This document shows, one piece after another, positions 15,985 through 24,306 of a DNA stretch of 36,255 nucleotides. Positions within the stretch are counted from its first letter, which is position 1. Every line of letters starts with the position of its first letter. Position numbers and translations under genes: made by a program. This DNA is from CAZKYX01 sp964557125 (GTDB lineage: Bacteria; Patescibacteriota; Microgenomatia; Levybacterales; GWA1-39-11): positions 1 to 36,255 of the forward strand of contig CAZKYX010000012.1 of the NCBI GenBank assembly GCA_964557125.1, written 5' to 3'. The notes under the pieces were generated by a model that saw nothing but the letters and a program-made list of their open reading frames with translations, was not told the DNA's origin and ran no database searches.

Positions 15985-16217
15985 TAAGTATTTTTAAGAC
16001 TTCATTCATTCAGGTTTTTTTGGTTTCGATCAACACCATATTTTTAGCCAAAGGATTTTATCTCGGAGTGGCTATTGCCGGATTTGCAATATCTTACTAT
16101 TGGGTTGGAAATGTAAAGAAAGCAAATATAGCTACCGAAAAAGAAAGAATAGTTTATGCTTTTGGTGCAATGTGTGGTGGTCTTACAGGATTGTTAACAA
16201 CAAAGATTTTCTTATGA
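15981..16217 (+). CDS. Small membrane protein with two helices
   Basis: A 78-residue protein with two hydrophobic segments (about residues 8-42 and 60-77) separated by a basic/acidic loop GNVKKANIATEKER. The layout resembles small holins or accessory membrane proteins. Overlaps both neighbours by four bases. Confidence 0.6.
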   Translation: MISIFKTSFIQVFLVSINTIFLAKGFYLGVAIAGFAISYYWVGNVKKANIATEKERIVYAFGAMCGGLTGLLTTKIFL

Positions 16218-16801
16218 TCCACATAAACAGATTTACGGCAAAAGTACTCGACGACCTTGCTAATTATTCAGTAAGTATAATGAGAGGAGAACTTTTGAAG
16301 CAAGATCACGATTATACGCTAAAATTAACCAAAAGCATAAGGGGTAAGAGAAGGAAAACTTCAACAGGAAGGAAGGTTGAAATTGTAATGGAAGACTACG
16401 GAATTGACATAGATAAGGGATATACGGCAGAAACAGCAAAAAACAGATTGGCTCGAATAGGATTTGATTCTTACGTTGACCAATTAAGAGTTTGGTGGAT
16501 TGAAAAGAAAGGAGCAGATGAAGAAGTTGCTGAAATTTTGGCTCAGGGAACACTAAGGAAGCACTTAGAAAAGGGGTATAGGAGTAAAAGAAGTGGCGGA
16601 AGTCAAGGATTTATAGATTACGCATCAGGTTTCACGGAGAAAGCCGCTTCAGATATTTTAGGAAACAGAGACTTGTTTACGATTGCTCTTTACGATGAAC
16701 TCAAATCATTGGGCGGTAAAAACGTAAAAGTAACTATCAAAGAAGTAGCAGGAGGTAACTCAAATATAACTTTCGGAAGAAATTTTGAAGATATTTTCTA
16801 A
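16214..16801 (+). CDS. Possible head-tail completion (HK97 gp10-like) protein
   Basis: ATG at 16214 overlaps the previous stop and is preferred to a longer in-frame start at 16100 that would sit inside the membrane-protein gene. The 195-residue product has MEDYGIDIDKGY followed by QLRVWWIEKKG and a helical region ending LFTIALYDELKSLG. This order, 'YG..id.G' then a tryptophan-rich 'W..KKG' helix, is seen in phage neck/tail completion proteins. The similarity is judged by eye and weak. A promoter follows it, so it ends the operon begun at 11205. Confidence 0.4.
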   Translation: MIHINRFTAKVLDDLANYSVSIMRGELLKQDHDYTLKLTKSIRGKRRKTSTGRKVEIVMEDYGIDIDKGYTAETAKNRLARIGFDSYVDQLRVWWIEKKGADEEVAEILAQGTLRKHLEKGYRSKRSGGSQGFIDYASGFTEKAASDILGNRDLFTIALYDELKSLGGKNVKVTIKEVAGGNSNITFGRNFEDIF

Positions 16802-16818
16802 AATAATGATAATTATAC

Positions 16819-16849
16819 TTGACAAATAAAAGCAAAAGGCTTATATTTG
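16819..16849 (+). promoter_or_regulatory. Promoter of the primase-helicase operon
   Basis: TTGACA at 16819 and TATATTTG at 16842-16849 with 20-base spacing; spacer AAATAAAAGCAAAAGGCT differs by one base from the promoter at 11205. The downstream TATTATAATT is shared with 19728. Confidence 0.85.
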
Positions 16850-16868
16850 TATTATAATTGAAAGCACA

Positions 16869-17177
16869 ATGTTTAAAGTATATAAAACACAATGTAAAAA
16901 CTGTTTATTGTCAAAAGACAGAATAGTGCCTTCTTACAGAGCAAATCAGATAATTAAGGATTGCGTAAAAGAGCAAACACATTTCATTTGTCATAAGGCA
17001 AGTTTAAATAACGAAGATGTTTGCTGCCGAAAATTCTATGAAGAGTTCGGAAATAGGGTAAATAAGATTCAGGTATTTGATATGTTAAAGATGGTTGAAT
17101 TTGTAGACCAACTAGACGCTGAGAAATTTCCATCATATTTGGAAATGGAAGGGGAAGATTTGAAATTTAGAGCGTAG
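16869..17177 (+). CDS. Cysteine-rich, probably zinc-binding small protein
   Basis: A 102-residue protein with CKNC at residues 9-12 and further Cys/His pairs (FICHKAS near residue 40, DVCCRKF near 52), enough to bind one zinc. First gene after its promoter and directly ahead of the primase-helicase. Function unknown; small zinc proteins here are often DNA-metabolism accessories. Confidence 0.6.
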   Translation: MFKVYKTQCKNCLLSKDRIVPSYRANQIIKDCVKEQTHFICHKASLNNEDVCCRKFYEEFGNRVNKIQVFDMLKMVEFVDQLDAEKFPSYLEMEGEDLKFRA

Positions 17178-17211
17178 GATAAGCAGTACAAAAAAATAAT
17201 AAAAGTAATAG

Positions 17212-19020
17212 ATGTTAAGCACTAAACTTGCAGACTTAGGAATAGATTTAGGTACAGCAACGACGGGCATAAAGAAAACTTACTGCCCTGTTTGCTTTGG
17301 AAGGAAAGGTCACAAGAGAGACAAAGACCTTAGCGTGAACATCGACTTAGGTGTTTACAAATGCTGGAGTCCTAATTGCAACTTTCAAGGCAAGGTGAGT
17401 ACAAAGGAATATAAGCGACCTGAATTTAAAAAGAACTTAGCTGGAGTTCCGAGAGAACTTGCATTGTTTTTTGAAGGCAGAGGAATATCACAAGAAACCA
17501 TATCGAAAGAGAACGTAACATTTTCGGTAGGTGAAATATATTTCAACTACTTCAAGTCAGGAACTCTTATAAATTACAAAAAGAGAAGCATTGCTGATAA
17601 GAAGTTTAGCCAATTTCCGGAAGCAGAAAAAGTACTTTACCGAATAGACAGCATTACCGAAAAGAAGACTTGTATTATAACTGAAGGAGAAATAGATGCT
17701 CTTACATGGGTAGAGCTTGGCTTCGACAAACATCATGCTATATTGTCTCTCGATCAGGGAGCTGGGCAGCTCGGAAGCACATTGGACGGAAAGCTCGAAT
17801 GTATTACCAATGCTGCGGCAAGACTTAATGAGATTGAGATTTTCTATTTGGCAGGAGATTCAGATGAACCAGGTGAATACACCTTCAGAGAGATAGCAAG
17901 AAGGCTTGGAGAGTACCGATGCAGAAAGGTAGTCATGGGAGTTCACAAAGACTCAAACGAAAAGCTTTTGTCTTTGATTTCATCAGGTATGAAGAGAGAC
18001 CAGATCGAAGAAACATTTAAGAACCTACTGAATAACGCAGAGCCTTATCCTGTGCTTGGTGTAGTTCCTTTGACAGCTTCGCTCATTGATGAAATGATTG
18101 ACGAGTACCACAATGGCGTTTACACCGGTATCGAAATTGATGGAAGTCCTATAAACCAATATTGGACGGTTCTTGATGGTGAACTCACTTTGATAACCGG
18201 ATATCCTTCCGATGGTAAGTCTCAGATATTGAGATTCATTGCCGTGCTTCATGCCATGCAGAACGGTTTAAAGTTTGCTTGTTACTGCGTGGAAGACAAC
18301 CCTGCACAATACTTTTACTCGGATTTGGCTAAAATATTCATGGGTAAAAACATCGACAAGAAATACGGAAGCGAAAGAGCAACGGAATTTGAGTATAGGA
18401 GCGCACTGAATTTCATCAAAGACAGATTTTATTACATACACCCTGAACCCGATCCTGTTACAGGCCATTACCCATTGCCTGACAATAGGTGGATAAACGA
18501 AAAGATAAGCTTTCTAAGACTTCAATACGGCGTGAACTCTTACATAAAAGACCCCTGGAATAAGATTTATCACAATATGGCAAACAGGGAAGACTTGTAC
18601 CTTCAGAACGAATTAAGTCAAGAGAAGTTCTTTGCTGCGAATTATAAAGCTTGCTTGTATGCAGCGCACCCAACGAAGCCAACAAAGAACAAAGACGGAA
18701 CGCTGCCAGAGCCAGATCAGTACTCTTTGAGTGGTGGAGCCATGTTCAATAATATGTTTGATAACATCATGGTTATTTACAGACACGAGAGAGCAACCGA
18801 CCCAGACTCTAAGAAAGTAAAACTCATCTTCAAGAAAATAAAGAAGAAAGGCGTAAGGGGAGGAGAAGGAACAATAGAGTTCAATTTCTTCAGAAGCACA
18901 AACAGATACGAAGTTGCTCACGACGACATGGGATTTGAGAAAATAGATGACAGTATAAATCCGTTTGTAATAAATAACAGGGATATTCCTGATGAACTTT
19001 TTGAAGAATTGCCTTTTTAA
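17212..19020 (+). CDS. Bifunctional primase-helicase (T7 gp4/Twinkle type)
   Basis: The 602-residue protein combines priming and unwinding. Residues 25-56 are a zinc-binding primase finger (C25, C28, C51, C56). The TOPRIM core follows: IITEGEIDAL (E158) and AGDSDEPG (D216, D218). The C-terminal half is a RecA/DnaB-type helicase with Walker A GYPSDGKS at 330-337 and ACYCVEDNP after it. It would encircle the lagging strand and lay down primers at the fork. The C-terminus ends IPDELFEELPF, an acidic tip that recalls SSB tails. A DNA methyltransferase starts one base after its stop. Confidence 0.92.
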   Translation: MLSTKLADLGIDLGTATTGIKKTYCPVCFGRKGHKRDKDLSVNIDLGVYKCWSPNCNFQGKVSTKEYKRPEFKKNLAGVPRELALFFEGRGISQETISKENVTFSVGEIYFNYFKSGTLINYKKRSIADKKFSQFPEAEKVLYRIDSITEKKTCIITEGEIDALTWVELGFDKHHAILSLDQGAGQLGSTLDGKLECITNAAARLNEIEIFYLAGDSDEPGEYTFREIARRLGEYRCRKVVMGVHKDSNEKLLSLISSGMKRDQIEETFKNLLNNAEPYPVLGVVPLTASLIDEMIDEYHNGVYTGIEIDGSPINQYWTVLDGELTLITGYPSDGKSQILRFIAVLHAMQNGLKFACYCVEDNPAQYFYSDLAKIFMGKNIDKKYGSERATEFEYRSALNFIKDRFYYIHPEPDPVTGHYPLPDNRWINEKISFLRLQYGVNSYIKDPWNKIYHNMANREDLYLQNELSQEKFFAANYKACLYAAHPTKPTKNKDGTLPEPDQYSLSGGAMFNNMFDNIMVIYRHERATDPDSKKVKLIFKKIKKKGVRGGEGTIEFNFFRSTNRYEVAHDDMGFEKIDDSINPFVINNRDIPDELFEELPF

Positions 19021-19021
19021 T

Positions 19022-19711
19022 ATGGAATATTTTGAGAAAGACAATATAAGGTTATTACTCGGAGATAACTTAGAGCTAATGAGAGAAATGCCGATTGGTT
19101 ATTACAATATTGGTATAGTAGACCCTCCTTACGGCATAAGCGCCCCTACGATGGCAGCAACGAACTTCCAAAGGAAGAAAGGAGCAAAAATTCTGAATGA
19201 TGGCGGAAGAAAAAGTAAAAATAAATCCGACATAGATTGGGACGGCGCAATACCAGATCAGGAATATTTTGATGAACTTTTCAGGATTACCAAAAACCAG
19301 ATCATTTGGGGAGGAAATTATTTTCCATTGAGACCGACACGATGTTATGTATGTTGGGACAAAGTTCAACCCTGGGAAAATTTCAGCCAAATAGAACTTG
19401 CATGGACGTCCTTCGATACACCTGCGCAGCTTTTCAGGTTCGATAACCGAACAGGTGGGAAAATACACCCAACGCAAAAGCCGGTTGAATTATACTCTTA
19501 CCTGATAAGAAAATACTGCAAGGAAGGAGACAAAATATTCGATTCTCATCTTGGGAGCGGAACGGTGGCTATCGCTGTTGATATTGCAAACAAATTGGAT
19601 CATATGAAATTAGATTTTACGGGTATAGAAATAGGGGGAAATAATTTCAGTAAAGCGGTAGATCACTTTAAAAGCTACTCAAAACAACCTTTTTTTAATT
19701 TTCCTGAATAA
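19022..19711 (+). CDS. DNA methyltransferase, beta class
   Basis: ATG 19022 is preferred over an in-frame ATG at 18992 that would overlap the primase gene by 29 bases; it gives 229 residues. DPPYGIS near residue 34 is the catalytic motif IV; HPTQKPVELYSYLI and FDSHLGSGTVAIAV form the motif X/I region after it. It should methylate adenine N6 or cytosine N4. No restriction partner is visible. It lies in the replication operon, so the enzyme may act on new phage DNA during replication. Confidence 0.9.
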   Translation: MEYFEKDNIRLLLGDNLELMREMPIGYYNIGIVDPPYGISAPTMAATNFQRKKGAKILNDGGRKSKNKSDIDWDGAIPDQEYFDELFRITKNQIIWGGNYFPLRPTRCYVCWDKVQPWENFSQIELAWTSFDTPAQLFRFDNRTGGKIHPTQKPVELYSYLIRKYCKEGDKIFDSHLGSGTVAIAVDIANKLDHMKLDFTGIEIGGNNFSKAVDHFKSYSKQPFFNFPE

Positions 19712-19727
19712 AAAAGCATAAAAACAC

Positions 19728-19758
19728 TTGACAAATAAAAGTAAAAGGCTTATATTTG
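19728..19758 (+). promoter_or_regulatory. Promoter upstream of a 44-residue ORF and the SF2 helicase operon
   Basis: TTGACA at 19728 and TATATTTG at 19751-19758, 20-base spacing. Spacer identical to that at 11205. Confidence 0.85.
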
Positions 19759-19777
19759 TATTATAATTCAAATCACA

Positions 19778-19912
19778 ATGCAAGATAATAAATATGTGTA
19801 CCATTGCGATTGGCTTTACGAAGTTGGCGCTGAGGTTATCGACATTCCGAGAGGAGAGTTTAAGGAATCCGGAACAATGGTAGGTGGTAAGATCATCGTA
19901 ATAAATAAGTAA
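19778..19912 (+). CDS. 44-residue protein, unknown
   Basis: A short ORF directly behind the promoter, reading MQDNKYVYHCDWLYEVGAE and ending GGKIIVINK, with its stop overlapping the next ATG (TAATG). The promoter spacing and overlap make it likely to be translated. No family recognised. Confidence 0.6.
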   Translation: MQDNKYVYHCDWLYEVGAEVIDIPRGEFKESGTMVGGKIIVINK

Positions 19913-20184
19913 TGAGCGAACAATATACATCCGAAGATTGGAGTCAATATAGGGAAGAGCAGAAAAAAAGACGTGCAGATAGACTACCGATACGAATTGC
20001 CGAAATAATGGAACTTGAAAACGTAGTTAAATTGACTGAATACCAATACAGAGTTAACGGATGGATTGACCTTTATCCTACTCATAGAAGGTATCATGTA
20101 CTGCACAATAACAAACGTGGAAACTACTACATAAAAGATCGTAAGATTTTCAAAGGTATTCACGAACTAAAAATGAAGCCGTGA
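19912..20184 (+). CDS. Unknown 90-residue protein
   Basis: Charged N-terminal helix (QYREEQKKRRADR) followed by a likely beta-rich part (YQYRVNGWIDLYPTHRRYHV). Overlaps the next GTG start. The HNNKRGNYYIKDRK end is basic; nucleic-acid binding is possible but not shown. Confidence 0.55.
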   Translation: MSEQYTSEDWSQYREEQKKRRADRLPIRIAEIMELENVVKLTEYQYRVNGWIDLYPTHRRYHVLHNNKRGNYYIKDRKIFKGIHELKMKP

Positions 20185-20366
20185 AAGACCAAATATTTGA
20201 ATTAGCAAGGTTGTCGGAGGAATTGTGGAATGAACGAAAGTCATTGAACTACATTCCAAACAATAGAAATAAGAACGTTTTCAAAAAGCTTGAAAAGCTT
20301 ATCGCCGAAATAAAGTCGTTGGAATTGGAAAAAGAAATAGAAATTTTAAAAGAAGTATATAAGTAA
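20181..20366 (+). CDS. Short coiled-coil protein
   Basis: A 61-residue protein starting with GTG inside the previous stop (GTGA). It is Lys/Glu/Leu rich with heptad-like spacing in its second half (LEKLIAEIKSLELEKEIEIL). It ends one base before the helicase start. Confidence 0.5.
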   Translation: MKDQIFELARLSEELWNERKSLNYIPNNRNKNVFKKLEKLIAEIKSLELEKEIEILKEVYK

Positions 20367-21866
20367 ATGCTTAGAGATTATCAAAAACAAACCATATCTC
20401 AGCTATTCTCTTTAATCAGAGAAGGCAATAAGAGAGTATTGGTAGTATTGTCTTGCGGAGCAGGTAAAAGCACAATATTTTCAGCCGTTTGTAAGATGGC
20501 GCAAGAGAAAGACAGGAAAGTGCTTTTTGTGGTTCATAGGAAAAAGCTCGTACATCAGTTCAAAGAGCGATTACAGAACCAATTCGATATAAATTCAGGT
20601 CTCATAATTGCAGGAAGCAAAGAGAACCGCAGAAGAAATATTCAGGTTGCTTCTATTCAGTCTTTAGTTGGCAGAGAGTTTCCTGAAGCAGATTTGATAA
20701 TATTTGATGAAGCTCACCACATAAAGAGTAATCAGTTTATGAAAGTGGTTGAGCATTACCAAGACAAAGTTATGGTTGGTCTTACGGCTACGCCTGAGCG
20801 TCTTGATGGTAGCGGTCTCGGTGATGTTTTCAACAAGATCGTGAACCCAATAAAAATGTGGGAGCTGATTAAGCAGGGATTTCTTTGCGAAACAAAAGTG
20901 ATTGTTCCTGAAAGAAAAGTAGACCTATCGAATGTTCATGTACGTGCCGGTGAGTTTGTGGAAAAAGAAATGTTTGACGTATTCAATACCATGACGGCGT
21001 ATTCCGACGTTGTGAATATGTACAAGCAATATACTCCAGGAAAGAGAATGATCGTTTTCAACGTGAACGTTCAGCACTCAAAGATAATGGCGCAGACTTT
21101 CAATGAAGCAGGAATACCTGCCATACACATTGACGGAGAAACACCGGATGAAGAAAGAGAAGCGTCGCTAAAGTTGGTTGAGCAAGGAAAAGTTTTAGTG
21201 ATCTGCAATGTTGCCGTATTTATAGAAGGATTGGACGTACCAATGATTGAAGTGTGCTGCATGAACAGAGCCACAAACTCTAAAACGGTTTACATTCAGT
21301 GTATAGGAAGAGCGCAAAGACCAGGTGAAGGTAAAAAGTACGCCGTTGTTTTTGATTTTGGCGGAAATACGATAAGACATAATTTCGTTGAAGATTACGA
21401 CCAACAAGAATTTGCACTAACCACAACGAAGGCTAAGAAAAAAGGAGAGTACAAAGCAGAGCCAAAAGAATGTCCGGAGTGTAGGAAAATGAATAGACCA
21501 AACATAAGGATTTGTGAGTGCGGTCACGAGTTTAAGTACGTGAAGGAGAAAGTTGTTTTGAGCGGTGGTATAAAGATGGAAGTATTGAGCAGGGAAGCTC
21601 TTCTGATTGAAGGAATGGTAAATATGGGTTTCGGTAAATTGAAGGAACTACCGGTGGGGAAATTGCTCTTAGCTCAAAGCGTAAGGGGGTACAAAAACGG
21701 ATGGGCGGTAAACGTAGTGAAAGACAGAGACGAGAAATGGAAGGAGTGTAGTTTTTTTCAGATAATAAACCACTTGGAAGACGAAGAGCTTAAAATGGGT
21801 CTTACTGATCTAAGGAGAAGTGTTGCGAAGGAGCAAGTTAATCAAGGTAAGTTGAAATTGGCATGA
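20367..21866 (+). CDS. SF2 DEAD/DEAH helicase (RadD/ResIII-like)
   Basis: The 499-residue protein has all superfamily 2 motifs: Q-like start MLRDYQKQTI, Walker A CGAGKST at 30-36, motif Ia FVVHRKKL, DEAH at 114-117, VGLTATPERLDG (motif III), and motif VI CIGRAQRPGEGK. After the two RecA folds comes a zinc ribbon, CPECRKMNRPNIRICECGHEF, with four cysteines. It should unwind or translocate on DNA at forks or recombination intermediates. Phage relatives lie in replication modules, as here. It overlaps the next gene by four bases. Confidence 0.92.
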   Translation: MLRDYQKQTISQLFSLIREGNKRVLVVLSCGAGKSTIFSAVCKMAQEKDRKVLFVVHRKKLVHQFKERLQNQFDINSGLIIAGSKENRRRNIQVASIQSLVGREFPEADLIIFDEAHHIKSNQFMKVVEHYQDKVMVGLTATPERLDGSGLGDVFNKIVNPIKMWELIKQGFLCETKVIVPERKVDLSNVHVRAGEFVEKEMFDVFNTMTAYSDVVNMYKQYTPGKRMIVFNVNVQHSKIMAQTFNEAGIPAIHIDGETPDEEREASLKLVEQGKVLVICNVAVFIEGLDVPMIEVCCMNRATNSKTVYIQCIGRAQRPGEGKKYAVVFDFGGNTIRHNFVEDYDQQEFALTTTKAKKKGEYKAEPKECPECRKMNRPNIRICECGHEFKYVKEKVVLSGGIKMEVLSREALLIEGMVNMGFGKLKELPVGKLLLAQSVRGYKNGWAVNVVKDRDEKWKECSFFQIINHLEDEELKMGLTDLRRSVAKEQVNQGKLKLA

Positions 21867-22054
21867 AAATAAAAGATATAAAAGATAAAGACATTCAAAT
21901 ATTGGCTGAAATCAGAAGAAGAAGACAGTTCGATAATAAAGAAGACGATTTAAAAAGGGCTTTTGTTTGGAGACTAACGCCTGAAGGTTATGAATTTTGG
22001 AAATTAGTAAACGAAGGAGTAATATGCAAAAATGCGAATACAGTGTTAAGATAA
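21863..22054 (+). CDS. Small charged protein, unknown
   Basis: 63 residues, very rich in Lys/Arg/Asp/Glu at the N-terminus (IKDIKDKDIQILAEIRRRRQ) and ending WRLTPEGYEFWKLVNEGV. It overlaps the helicase stop (ATGA) and runs 31 bases into the next gene. Confidence 0.5.
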   Translation: MKIKDIKDKDIQILAEIRRRRQFDNKEDDLKRAFVWRLTPEGYEFWKLVNEGVICKNANTVLR

Positions 22055-22569
22055 ATCCTGATGCAACCTGGACTACGTCTTCGAGAGTTCGAGACGAAGT
22101 AAACAAGATGTTTCACAGAGCTGGAGAAATCGTTTATATAACGATGACTTTTTTTGGTATGCCAAAGAAAAGAACTGATGACCAAAACGCTTATTATTGG
22201 GCGGTTGTAGTTCCATTGGTGACGGCAGGATTTATACTTCAGGGAAACAATTTCAGAATAGGATCTCATAGGGATTACATGATGATTCACGATATGCTGA
22301 AAGATATGTTTATTCCGGAGGGTGACATGGTTCTTTGGGATAGGCTTGGAAACAAGTACGGAATAAAGCACAAAACAACCACAGCTCTCGACACAAGAGC
22401 TTTTATGAAATACCTGAAGGATATTAAGGATTGGTCATTTGATTGCTTAGGAGTTGATATACCGCAGCCAAACGGTAGAATGACGATAGTTAACGATGAT
22501 AGTGAACTCATGGAAATAGAAGTAGAAGAATTTTTGAACTCAGTAAAAGTAAAAGAGAATAATATATGA
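22024..22569 (+). CDS. NinB/Orf-like recombination protein
   Basis: ATG 22024 is chosen because GGAG lies eight bases upstream; a longer start at 21997 is less likely. The 181-residue product contains KKRTDDQNAYYWAVVVPLV, which matches the 'R..DQN..lWa.L' signature of lambda NinB (Orf), a protein that binds SSB-coated DNA and helps recombinase loading. The C-terminus is acidic. Its place between an SF2 helicase and an exonuclease fits a recombination role. Confidence 0.6.
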   Translation: MQKCEYSVKINPDATWTTSSRVRDEVNKMFHRAGEIVYITMTFFGMPKKRTDDQNAYYWAVVVPLVTAGFILQGNNFRIGSHRDYMMIHDMLKDMFIPEGDMVLWDRLGNKYGIKHKTTTALDTRAFMKYLKDIKDWSFDCLGVDIPQPNGRMTIVNDDSELMEIEVEEFLNSVKVKENNI

Positions 22570-22769
22570 TTTGTCCAGTTACAGCAAGACCGTGCAGAAC
22601 AAACGGATGTGACCCTAAATGTTACAAAAGAGACACTCTTGATAACCCCGAATATAGAAAGGCGGCAGAAGAGTACAAGAAAAAGCAATTTGTATCAAAG
22701 TACAAAAATAAGGATCGCAGTCCTGAAGATGGAAGAGACTTTGGTTATCCTAACGAATATTGGGATTGA
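22566..22769 (+). CDS. Small cysteine-containing protein
   Basis: 67 residues with four Cys in the first 20 (MICPVTARPCRTNGCDPKCY), a likely zinc site, followed by a lysine-rich stretch. Overlaps the upstream stop by four bases. Function unknown. Confidence 0.55.
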   Translation: MICPVTARPCRTNGCDPKCYKRDTLDNPEYRKAAEEYKKKQFVSKYKNKDRSPEDGRDFGYPNEYWD

Positions 22770-22770
22770 T

Positions 22771-23025
22771 ATGAACCTATACGACGACATGAGTTTTGAG
22801 AAACAAATCAAATCTCCATTAGTGAACCACACCAATCCGCAGGTAAGGAATTATGTCTTAATGATGGCTAAAATAACAATTGATTTTTACAAAGATTATC
22901 CGGTAAAATGTTTGCGGTGGATGGATTTTTCCGTAATTTTACCATTACAGCCGATACTCGGAAAGAAAATTATGGTTCAGTTGGACGAGAATATGGATAT
23001 AAAAATAATCAAATTTAATAAATAA
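22771..23025 (+). CDS. Unknown 84-residue protein
   Basis: ATG 22771, one base after the previous stop, is preferred over an upstream in-frame ATG at 22609 that would overlap the upstream gene completely. The product (MNLYDDMSFEKQIKSPLVNH and so on) has no recognisable domain. Confidence 0.55.
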   Translation: MNLYDDMSFEKQIKSPLVNHTNPQVRNYVLMMAKITIDFYKDYPVKCLRWMDFSVILPLQPILGKKIMVQLDENMDIKIIKFNK

Positions 23026-23028
23026 TTT

Positions 23029-23763
23029 ATGCTGAAAGTAATAAGACCAATAGTTTTTTTCGACCTTGAAACAACAGGCGTAGACACTGAAAACGACAGA
23101 ATAGTTCAGATTTCAGGATTCAAGATAAATTCAAATGGAGAAAGGTTTGAGTTTAATACTTACGTTAATCCTGGAGTGCCAATTCCGAAAGAAGCGTCCG
23201 ACGTTCATGGAATAACCGACGATATGGTTAAAAATTCAATAACCTTTGAGAAATTATCCAAAAGAATTTATGAGATTTTTCACGGCTGCGATGTTGGTGG
23301 TTTCAATTCAGACGGCTTCGACATTCCTTTGTTGTGTGCAGAAATGAAAAGGGCAGGAATAGAGTTCATGGATTGGGATTGCAATTTGATTGATGTAATG
23401 AAGCTTTACAGACATTTGTATCCAAACTCATTGGGCGACATATATAAAAGATTACTCGGTAAGGATATTGAAAATGCACACGACGCCGCTTCTGACATTA
23501 GCGCAACTGTTGAAATTTTGAATTTCCTTGTTGACAAGATAGAGCAGAAAAGCGTAGAAGAAATAGACCTTATGCTGCAAGGGGAAAAGAAGCGTTGTGA
23601 TCTGGCAGGTAAGATTTATTTCGATGGAGCAGAATACAGATGGTCTTTTGGAAAGAACGTAGGACGTCCCGTAAATAGCGACTACGGATTTGCGGCATGG
23701 GTGCTGAAAAATAACTTTCCTGAAGACACAAAAAATTGGGTAAACAAATTAATTAATAGATAA
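23029..23763 (+). CDS. DnaQ-like 3'-5' exonuclease (DEDDh)
   Basis: The 244-residue protein has FFDLETTG (D12, E14), the VHGITDDM segment, GFNSDGFDIPLL and HDAASDI, giving the DEDDh active site. It removes nucleotides from 3' ends. After the nuclease domain, WSFGKNVGRPV and FAAWVLKNNFPEDTKNWV form a small domain often attached to such exonucleases in Bacteroidota. Proofreading, repair or host DNA breakdown are possible roles. No DNA polymerase gene is visible in the window. Confidence 0.88.
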   Translation: MLKVIRPIVFFDLETTGVDTENDRIVQISGFKINSNGERFEFNTYVNPGVPIPKEASDVHGITDDMVKNSITFEKLSKRIYEIFHGCDVGGFNSDGFDIPLLCAEMKRAGIEFMDWDCNLIDVMKLYRHLYPNSLGDIYKRLLGKDIENAHDAASDISATVEILNFLVDKIEQKSVEEIDLMLQGEKKRCDLAGKIYFDGAEYRWSFGKNVGRPVNSDYGFAAWVLKNNFPEDTKNWVNKLINR

Positions 23764-24122
23764 TGAATAATTTAAGCACAAAGCTGAATCTTGCGGCTTT
23801 AAAACATACAAGGAAAATACTCAAAGGAACTTCAGGAGAAATCGACTGCCTGATAATTCCCATCAAAGAAAACAATCTATTTATTGGAGAAAAGGGACTG
23901 TATATAGACCTTAATCACTTTCCTATTAAAAATCCGGCAGAAGGCCAAAAGGATTCTCATTTGGTTAAGCAATCGCTTCCAAAGGAGTTGCTCGATAAAA
24001 TGTCTGATGACGAAAAGAAAGCTATGCCAATTTTGGGAAACACAAAAGAGTGGGGACAGGGACATTCAAATGAAGCGGAACTCGCAGCACCTATTCCAGA
24101 AGACACGGAATTACCATTTTAA
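23763..24122 (+). CDS. Unknown protein with an SSB-like acidic C-terminal tip
   Basis: The 119-residue protein starts in the exonuclease stop (TAATG). Its body (LIIPIKENNLFIGEKGLYID) may be a small beta fold; it ends with an acidic, proline-containing tail PEDTELPF. SSB proteins end in a similar acidic tip (DDDIPF type) that recruits repair enzymes, so this could be a single-strand binding or SSB-mimic protein. An OB fold cannot be confirmed by eye. Confidence 0.55.
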   Translation: MNNLSTKLNLAALKHTRKILKGTSGEIDCLIIPIKENNLFIGEKGLYIDLNHFPIKNPAEGQKDSHLVKQSLPKELLDKMSDDEKKAMPILGNTKEWGQGHSNEAELAAPIPEDTELPF

Positions 24123-24135
24123 AAACAATCAAACC

Positions 24136-24306
24136 ATGAGTTCAGAAAAAGGTAAGCGTCCATTGGTCAAAAAAGAAACAATGCTTGATGTAAAAATCAA
24201 GAGATATAAATCTGCCATTGAAGCAGCAGAATCAGTACAAGACAAATTGAAGGGTAAGCGGCTCGTTCCGCACCCAACGATGGCTAAAACTTACATTTAC
24301 GTCTGA
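24136..24306 (+). CDS. Small basic protein, unknown
   Basis: 56 residues from ATG 24136; the in-frame ATG at 24007 is rejected because it overlaps the upstream gene. Lysine-rich (SSEKGKRPLVKKETMLDVKI). Shares a base with the next start (TGATG). Confidence 0.55.
   Translation: MSSEKGKRPLVKKETMLDVKIKRYKSAIEAAESVQDKLKGKRLVPHPTMAKTYIYV

Noticed and set aside
16100..16213. Longer N-terminus for the gene at 16214
   Set aside because: It would overlap the small membrane-protein gene for over 100 bases and adds an unnatural Trp/Cys-rich sequence; the ATGA-coupled start at 16214 is better.
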